Below, piece by piece: positions 1 to 4,223 of a DNA stretch of 6,882 bases. Position numbers and translations under genes: made by a program. The notes beneath the pieces were generated by a model. The model searched no databases and was not told where the DNA came from. It saw only the letters and a list, made by a program, of their open reading frames with translations. The stretch's first letter is position 1. Each line of letters begins with the position of its first letter. Source of the stretch: Candidatus Puniceispirillum sp. GTDB lineage: Bacteria; Pseudomonadota; Alphaproteobacteria; Puniceispirillales; Puniceispirillaceae. The DNA lies in assembly GCA_016780525.1 (NCBI GenBank), contig JADHLR010000085.1:1-6882 (forward strand). Direction: 5' to 3'.

Positions 1-805
1 TTGTCGTGCGCATATGCCGATCAACCAAAATACCATTACACGTGGCCGCACCGGCGACCTCTGCCAATGCAGAATCAGGCGCCACGCCAATGCCAACAAC
101 TAGCAATTCGGCAGCGATATGCTGGCCATCGGCAAGCGTGACGCCGTTGAAATGACCATCGTGGTGATGAATCTCTGTTCCAGCCGCACCGATATGAATC
201 CGCACCCCGTGCTGCTGGTGCAGCGCCATGAAAAAAGCCGACATATCCGGGCTGGCCACCCGCGCCAGCAAGCGGTCGGCGGCTTCGATAACATGCACCT
301 CTAATCCGGCCTTGGCAAAGCTGGCCGCCGCCTCAAGCCCAATATAGCCGCCACCGATGACCACCGCTGTTGTTGTGGTTTGCATGGCATTCCGCAATGC
401 TGCGGCGTCATCCGGGTTGCGCAACACATGAACGCCGCCAAGGCCGGCTGCCGGTTGCAACTGTCGCGGCACCGCGCCAGTCGCCAGAACAAGCTTCCCA
501 TAGGCCATGGTCTGACCATCGGCAAGCTGCAGCTGATGCGCGGCCGGGTCGATATGCGTTACCGCCATGCCATCAATCATGGTGACCCCAAATTTTTCAT
601 ACCATTCCGGACGGCGCAGCAAAAATTTATCATCATCGGCGGGTTGGCTGACGAGGTAGGATTTTGACAATGGTGGGCGTTCGAGCGGCGCACCAGACTG
701 CCGGTCGATCAGCGTAATGGCACCGGAAAACCCTAAATGGCGCAGCTGTTCAGCGCATGAGATGCCGGCATGGCTCGCGCCAATGATTATTATATTTTCG
801 CTCAT
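1..805 (-). CDS. NAD(P)/FAD-dependent ferredoxin reductase, rhodocoxin/putidaredoxin reductase type (3' end missing)
   Basis: The frame from the ATG at 805 is open to the left edge and gives 268 residues beginning MSENIIIIGASHAG. The N-terminal FAD-binding Rossmann motif is IIGASHAGISCAEQLR (about 7-22). RPPLSK (43-48) is typical of ferredoxin reductases of oxygenase systems, LATGA lies at 107-111, and a second Rossmann motif for NAD(P)H is VVIGGGYIGLEAA (148-160). Family members are about 400 residues, so the missing third should hold the GD-type FAD contact and the C-terminal interface domain. Known relatives pass electrons from NADH through FAD to a small [2Fe-2S] ferredoxin. Here the obvious candidate acceptor is a ferredoxin feeding the 6-hydroxynicotinate-reductase homologue, though no ferredoxin gene is visible. 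The gene follows the HAD gene on the same strand after 108 bp, so it may be in the same operon or have its own promoter. GAGTGG 5 nt before the ATG is a modest ribosome binding site. Confidence 0.9.
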   Translation of the reverse strand, partial: MSENIIIIGASHAGISCAEQLRHLGFSGAITLIDRQSGAPLERPPLSKSYLVSQPADDDKFLLRRPEWYEKFGVTMIDGMAVTHIDPAAHQLQLADGQTMAYGKLVLATGAVPRQLQPAAGLGGVHVLRNPDDAAALRNAMQTTTTAVVIGGGYIGLEAAASFAKAGLEVHVIEAADRLLARVASPDMSAFFMALHQQHGVRIHIGAAGTEIHHHDGHFNGVTLADGQHIAAELLVVGIGVAPDSALAEVAGAATCNGILVDRHMRTT

Positions 806-913
806 AACACCACTCGCCAGAAGCCCTACGCCAGAAGCACTCGCCAGATAGGGCAAGCCGCATCCATTTTTCTGCAAATTAAGTGATAAGCCAAGCAGGT
901 AGCCATTGCCACC
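806..913. other. 108-bp intergenic region, the only gene-free stretch
   Basis: This gap separates the HAD stop codon from the ferredoxin reductase start. Read on the minus strand it contains a short GGTGGC/GCTACC stem with an AATG loop directly after the HAD stop (898-913), an A/T-richer middle (about 862-890) and the CGCCAGA repeats near the reductase ATG. A very weak promoter-like pair on the minus strand, TTGGCT (889-894) and AAAAAT (866-871) with 17 bp between, could drive the reductase gene, but its -10 match is poor. I see no convincing rho-independent terminator, because no T-run follows either stem. Confidence 0.4.
813..852. repeat. Three imperfect 13-14 bp tandem repeats in the intergenic gap
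   Basis: Three consecutive units share the core CGCCAGA: CTCGCCAGAAGCC (813-825), CTACGCCAGAAGCA (826-839) and CTCGCCAGATAGG (840-852). They lie in the leader of the ferredoxin reductase gene, 8 to 47 bp upstream of its ATG. An exact 6-bp inverted repeat, GCCCTA at 823-828 and TAGGGC at 849-854, is superimposed on them. The repeats could be a slippage product, a regulator binding array or part of a leader hairpin; the sequence alone does not decide. Confidence 0.5.
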
Positions 914-1672
914 CTAAATTATCGCGCCGTTCGGGCCTATCCCGAGCAAGGCTGGCAGCCCGACAAGACTGCTAATCACATGTTCCGGCTGGATATCCTC
1001 ATGCGGCCGGAACTCATAGGCATCGGCGATACAGATAAAGCCCTTGCACCCGGCCGCACATGCGGCACCATAATCTGCGATTGTGTCACCGACCATGATA
1101 CTTTCTTCCGGCCGCACACCTGCCAGATGACAGCAATGCAGCAAACCATCGGGATCCGGTTTCGAACCATGTCCGCTATTCGCCCCAACGACACTTAAAA
1201 ACAGGTCAGCAATGCCAAGATCATGCAGATTTTGTCTGGCACTTTCCTCATCATCATTCGTCACGACTGCCAGCAAATAACCATTTTGATGCAGCGCTCT
1301 TAACGGTGTCGCCACATCGCCTTTGGCTTTGGTCGTCTGGCGCGCCTGTTGCAGAACGATCGTTTGCACGGTGTCCCGATAGACCGGGTCACGATCAAGC
1401 GCGATGAAATTTGCTGGCAGCATGGTTTGCCATTTGGCCCGCATCTCGGCAAATGAGCCCGCCGCAAACAGACCTTTTGGATCAATGTAACCGCGCGAAT
1501 CATCGACCCCGACAGCATGTAATAAATCCGCCGCTGTTATGGCGAACCGGGCATCACTGCCTGGTGGGATCAACCCCGCCGTATATGCGGCCACGGCGCG
1601 CGCCACCGGCAGCCATGTTGCCTCCAGATCAAGGATCACCCCATCTTTGTCGAAAATTACCAATTTTGTCAT
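914..1672 (-). CDS. HAD-superfamily hydrolase, phosphoglycolate phosphatase-like
   Basis: The 252-residue product has all four HAD motifs: I, FDKDGV with nucleophile Asp8 and acid/base Asp10; II, VVTND with Thr138; III, Lys171 in GSKPDPDG; IV, VGDTIAD with Asp196 and Asp200. The stretch between motifs I and II (about residues 15-110) is the size of a helical C1 cap, as in phosphoglycolate phosphatase and beta-phosphoglucomutase relatives. A soluble cytoplasmic phosphatase acting on a small phosphorylated metabolite is the likely activity, but the substrate cannot be read from sequence. The ATG at 1672 forms ATGA with the stop of the UPF0280 gene, and the FDKDG strand then begins at residue 6 as usual. 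An in-frame ATG at 1693 would add seven residues within the upstream gene and is less likely. Position as the last member of the overlapping block implies co-expression with the ring-modifying enzymes. Whether it serves the same pathway or is a housekeeping or damage-control phosphatase is open. Confidence 0.9.
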   Translation of the reverse strand: MTKLVIFDKDGVILDLEATWLPVARAVAAYTAGLIPPGSDARFAITAADLLHAVGVDDSRGYIDPKGLFAAGSFAEMRAKWQTMLPANFIALDRDPVYRDTVQTIVLQQARQTTKAKGDVATPLRALHQNGYLLAVVTNDDEESARQNLHDLGIADLFLSVVGANSGHGSKPDPDGLLHCCHLAGVRPEESIMVGDTIADYGAACAAGCKGFICIADAYEFRPHEDIQPEHVISSLVGLPALLGIGPNGAII

Positions 1673-2724
1673 GCTGTCTGACTTTCTGCACATACCGTTT
1701 TGACGGCGGGGGCGGGTTTTGGCTTTGCCGTGCCTGTAGGTGCATTACAGTGGAAACCATGTCCCTGCAACACACCATAAGCCGCTAAAATTGTGCCAGA
1801 TTGACACATCTGCCGGGCCACAGCAGCACCGCGATGCAACGCCGCGGTGATCACATCATCCGGCAAGGCGTCAACCGCAACCGTAACAAGACGTGATCGC
1901 AGATCACTATCTGGTGCCAGTTCATGCGCCGGCCGCCGTTCAATGCCATGCCAGCTCTCGCCAGCCGCAGCATCCGGCACAACCGCATTGGCAATCAATG
2001 TCGCGGCCACATCGGCAGCCGCCGCATTTGGTGCCAGCACGGTGACCAGATCAGCAATGCCCAGAGAGTGGCTGCGGCCTTTCCAGCCACTTGTGGCGAT
2101 GCCGCCAATCTGATCTGTGGCGCTGACACGAATGGTGCCAGCGAAACCATCCTGCCATTCAGGCGCTGGCCGGGTGGCGGATGCCGCAGAATCATCAAAA
2201 GAGCGAAAAACAATATCTGGGTCAGCACAAATACCAATCGAAAATTCTTGCCGTGATGCCGCTGCCGGATTCAGAAACAGCGCAATATCCCCCCCATTAT
2301 TCACATAGGCGCGGTCAAGATCAGCTTTGTCACAGATAACTGCCAAAATTTCATCGGCAACCGCCCCGGCAACCGCCGCCATCGCGGTAACGTAATCGGC
2401 ACCGTTATGATGCGCGATATGGCGCATGCTGGCAGCCCACATGCGCGCGGCAACATCCCCGGCTGGCGTACAGCTTGTCTGGCACAAAGGCCGGCGCAAC
2501 AGATCCAGCTCACCCACCAGCTCATCAAGAATAGTGTCGAAACGGGCGGCGGCCAGACGATATGCCCGCGTCACCGCAGCCGGCGGCCCATCCGCGCCAA
2601 TCACCAGATCGATTGGCCCGTGATGCAAATGCAGGCGGCCATCTGCAAGCAACATGGCGCTGGCGGCGGCTGGCCGCGCTGTGCCACGTTCCGGATGTGT
2701 GCTTGCCGCGACAGCGAGCCCCAT
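1669..2724 (-). CDS. UPF0280 family protein (ApbE-like superfamily, unknown function)
   Basis: This 351-residue protein belongs to the UPF0280/COG2122 group, which is related to the FAD:protein FMN transferase ApbE but has no established function that I know of. Supporting motifs are LLADGRLHLHHGPIDLVI (about 25-42), VNNGGDIALF (141-150), and IATSGWKGRSHSLGIADL (209-226) followed by VTVLAPNAAAADVAATLIAN. The NNGGD and ATSG...H...VTV...AD series parallels the flavin- and metal-binding blocks of ApbE. The last 30 or so residues are Pro/Lys/Ala-rich and look like a disordered tail, making the protein slightly longer than I expect for the family. I see no lipobox or signal peptide, unlike periplasmic ApbE, so it is probably cytoplasmic. 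The ATG at 2724 overlaps the reductase stop (TGATG) with AAAGG close upstream; a later ATG at codon 24 would begin just before the conserved core. The tight coupling suggests it acts on or with the reductase. It overlaps the HAD gene by 4 nt. Confidence 0.9.
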   Translation of the reverse strand: MGLAVAASTHPERGTARPAAASAMLLADGRLHLHHGPIDLVIGADGPPAAVTRAYRLAAARFDTILDELVGELDLLRRPLCQTSCTPAGDVAARMWAASMRHIAHHNGADYVTAMAAVAGAVADEILAVICDKADLDRAYVNNGGDIALFLNPAAASRQEFSIGICADPDIVFRSFDDSAASATRPAPEWQDGFAGTIRVSATDQIGGIATSGWKGRSHSLGIADLVTVLAPNAAAADVAATLIANAVVPDAAAGESWHGIERRPAHELAPDSDLRSRLVTVAVDALPDDVITAALHRGAAVARQMCQSGTILAAYGVLQGHGFHCNAPTGTAKPKPAPAVKTVCAESQTA

Positions 2725-4223
2725 CAGCCTTTACCCGGCCAGGGTATATCAGGCTTTTGCCGGATCGTGGTCATGCCCTGCAAGCGGTGATCATTCTGCA
2801 CGCCGATTTTGCCTGCCAAAGCGTCTTCTATCGATATGACATGATCCATATGGCCGCCAAGTGCCTGATAGTCGCTTTGCCGCATGGTAAATTCGATGGG
2901 CGCCACCAATGCCGGTGTTGGCACATACCCAAAGGCATTTTCCGGCATCTGCATCACATCAGCCATTAAGGTTATGCCGCCACCCGGCCAGATATAGACC
3001 GGTGCTCCGCCACAACTGACCCGCACAAGTGAGTCCTTGACCGCCCGCGTCAATTGCACCGGGTTTTCGGTCACACCAGCGCGCAGCGAACCACCAGCCC
3101 CGCCCATAAACGCCACCGATGTCAGCGCCGGTTCGCAATTCTCCTCGATCCGGGCAATCGACGGGCGCAGCCGTTCCGGCATCTGCATAGCGACCGGCTG
3201 TAACGACTGATCAAGCTCATAATAGGCAAATTGTTCACCAGTGGTAGACACCATCAATAATGATTGTCCGGGCCGCGCCACTTTGCTGTCAAACGGGCCA
3301 AGAATATCCAGCGGGTCAGTCAATGCGGTGCCACCCCAGCCAGTGCCGGGTTCGGCCACTTGAAAATAACGACCCGGCGTTGACCGCCGCCCCAGAATTT
3401 TTATACCTGTTGGTTTCCAGCCAAGCACTTTTCCGGCCTGATGCTCGGACATGACGCCGGTGATATGATCATCAACAATCACCACCTCATCGACCAGCCC
3501 CTGCCATTGTGCGGCAAACATACCAATCGTTGCCGACCCACATCCAACCCGCATACGGTCTTCGGTAACACCATTAATGATCGGCGGTTTTCCGGCCTGA
3601 ACGGTCACTTGCGACCCATCATCGATTTCCAGCTCAACCGCCGCACCATTGCACAAATCAAGCAGCGTCGCACAGGTCACCCGGCCTTCCTTCTTGCCGC
3701 CACCGGTCAGATGATTCACCCCGCCAAGCGACAGCATCTGTGACCCGTATTCACCGGTGGTGACATGGCCAACAGCCTCGCCGTCAACCCGCACAACACT
3801 GCGTTCAGGGCCGATATGCCGATCCGTGTCAATTTTAACTTTGACGCCGCAATAGCTGAAAATCCCCTCGGTAACGACAGTGACCATATCAACACCATCA
3901 TGCTGGCTGGCCACGATAAAGGGCGCCGGTTTGTAATCCGGATAGGTGGTGCCGGCACCAATCGCCGTAACGAAATGATCATCCGGCGTCACGATACTGC
4001 CATCCCAGGGCTTGTCGCTGTCCAGAAACGGAACAAGGCTGCCACCCTCATCGACGCGGCGTTGCATCACAACAAGCGGATCCAGCCGCACCAATTGCCC
4101 GCGCGCGTTGGCGTAACGATCACAGGCACCAGACTTGCCGTCGGCGATGTAACACATCACCGGACAGGCATCACAGCGGATTTTTTCGTCAACCCGCTCA
4201 GCGCGGGTTTTGCCATCAGTCAT
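2724..4223 (-). CDS. 6-hydroxynicotinate reductase homologue (ferredoxin-dependent ring reductase)
   Basis: The 499-residue product resembles 6-hydroxynicotinate reductase (Hnr, EC 1.3.7.1), which in Eubacterium barkeri reduces 6-hydroxynicotinate to 1,4,5,6-tetrahydro-6-oxonicotinate with reduced ferredoxin. Recognition rests on remembered family blocks: GTTYPDYKPAPFIVAS (about 91-106), VTEGIFSYCGVKVKIDTD (118-135), GHVTTGEYGSQMLSLGGVNH (152-171) and the length near 500. The N-terminus has CDACPVMC followed by GAC (C17, C20, C24, C34), a likely Fe-S cluster site. Further cysteines at 125, 184, 191, 228, 363 and 404 could serve a second cluster. I see no signal peptide or membrane segment, so it is probably cytoplasmic. 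The ATG at 4223 is chosen because it overlaps the upstream TGA by 8 nt (ATGACTGA) and has the purine-rich AGAGACAGG just upstream. A GTG at 4253 would add ten basic residues inside the hydroxylase frame and is less likely. The stop shares one base with the UPF0280 start. The family assignment is firm; the exact substrate here is inferred. Confidence 0.88.
   Translation of the reverse strand: MTDGKTRAERVDEKIRCDACPVMCYIADGKSGACDRYANARGQLVRLDPLVVMQRRVDEGGSLVPFLDSDKPWDGSIVTPDDHFVTAIGAGTTYPDYKPAPFIVASQHDGVDMVTVVTEGIFSYCGVKVKIDTDRHIGPERSVVRVDGEAVGHVTTGEYGSQMLSLGGVNHLTGGGKKEGRVTCATLLDLCNGAAVELEIDDGSQVTVQAGKPPIINGVTEDRMRVGCGSATIGMFAAQWQGLVDEVVIVDDHITGVMSEHQAGKVLGWKPTGIKILGRRSTPGRYFQVAEPGTGWGGTALTDPLDILGPFDSKVARPGQSLLMVSTTGEQFAYYELDQSLQPVAMQMPERLRPSIARIEENCEPALTSVAFMGGAGGSLRAGVTENPVQLTRAVKDSLVRVSCGGAPVYIWPGGGITLMADVMQMPENAFGYVPTPALVAPIEFTMRQSDYQALGGHMDHVISIEDALAGKIGVQNDHRLQGMTTIRQKPDIPWPGKG

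Noticed and set aside
866..894. Promoter-like TTGGCT/AAAAAT pair upstream of the ferredoxin reductase
   Set aside because: The spacing of 17 bp is right, but the -10 element matches the consensus poorly and such pairs arise by chance, so I mention it only within the intergenic entry.
898..913. GGTGGC-AATG-GCTACC stem directly after the HAD stop as a rho-independent terminator
   Set aside because: The stem is only 6 bp with a G-T pair, and no T-run follows it on the minus strand.
1411..1788. 125-codon plus-strand open frame across the UPF0280/HAD junction
   Set aside because: It lies antisense to two well-supported genes, has low-complexity Pro/Arg/Cys-rich composition and shows no family resemblance.
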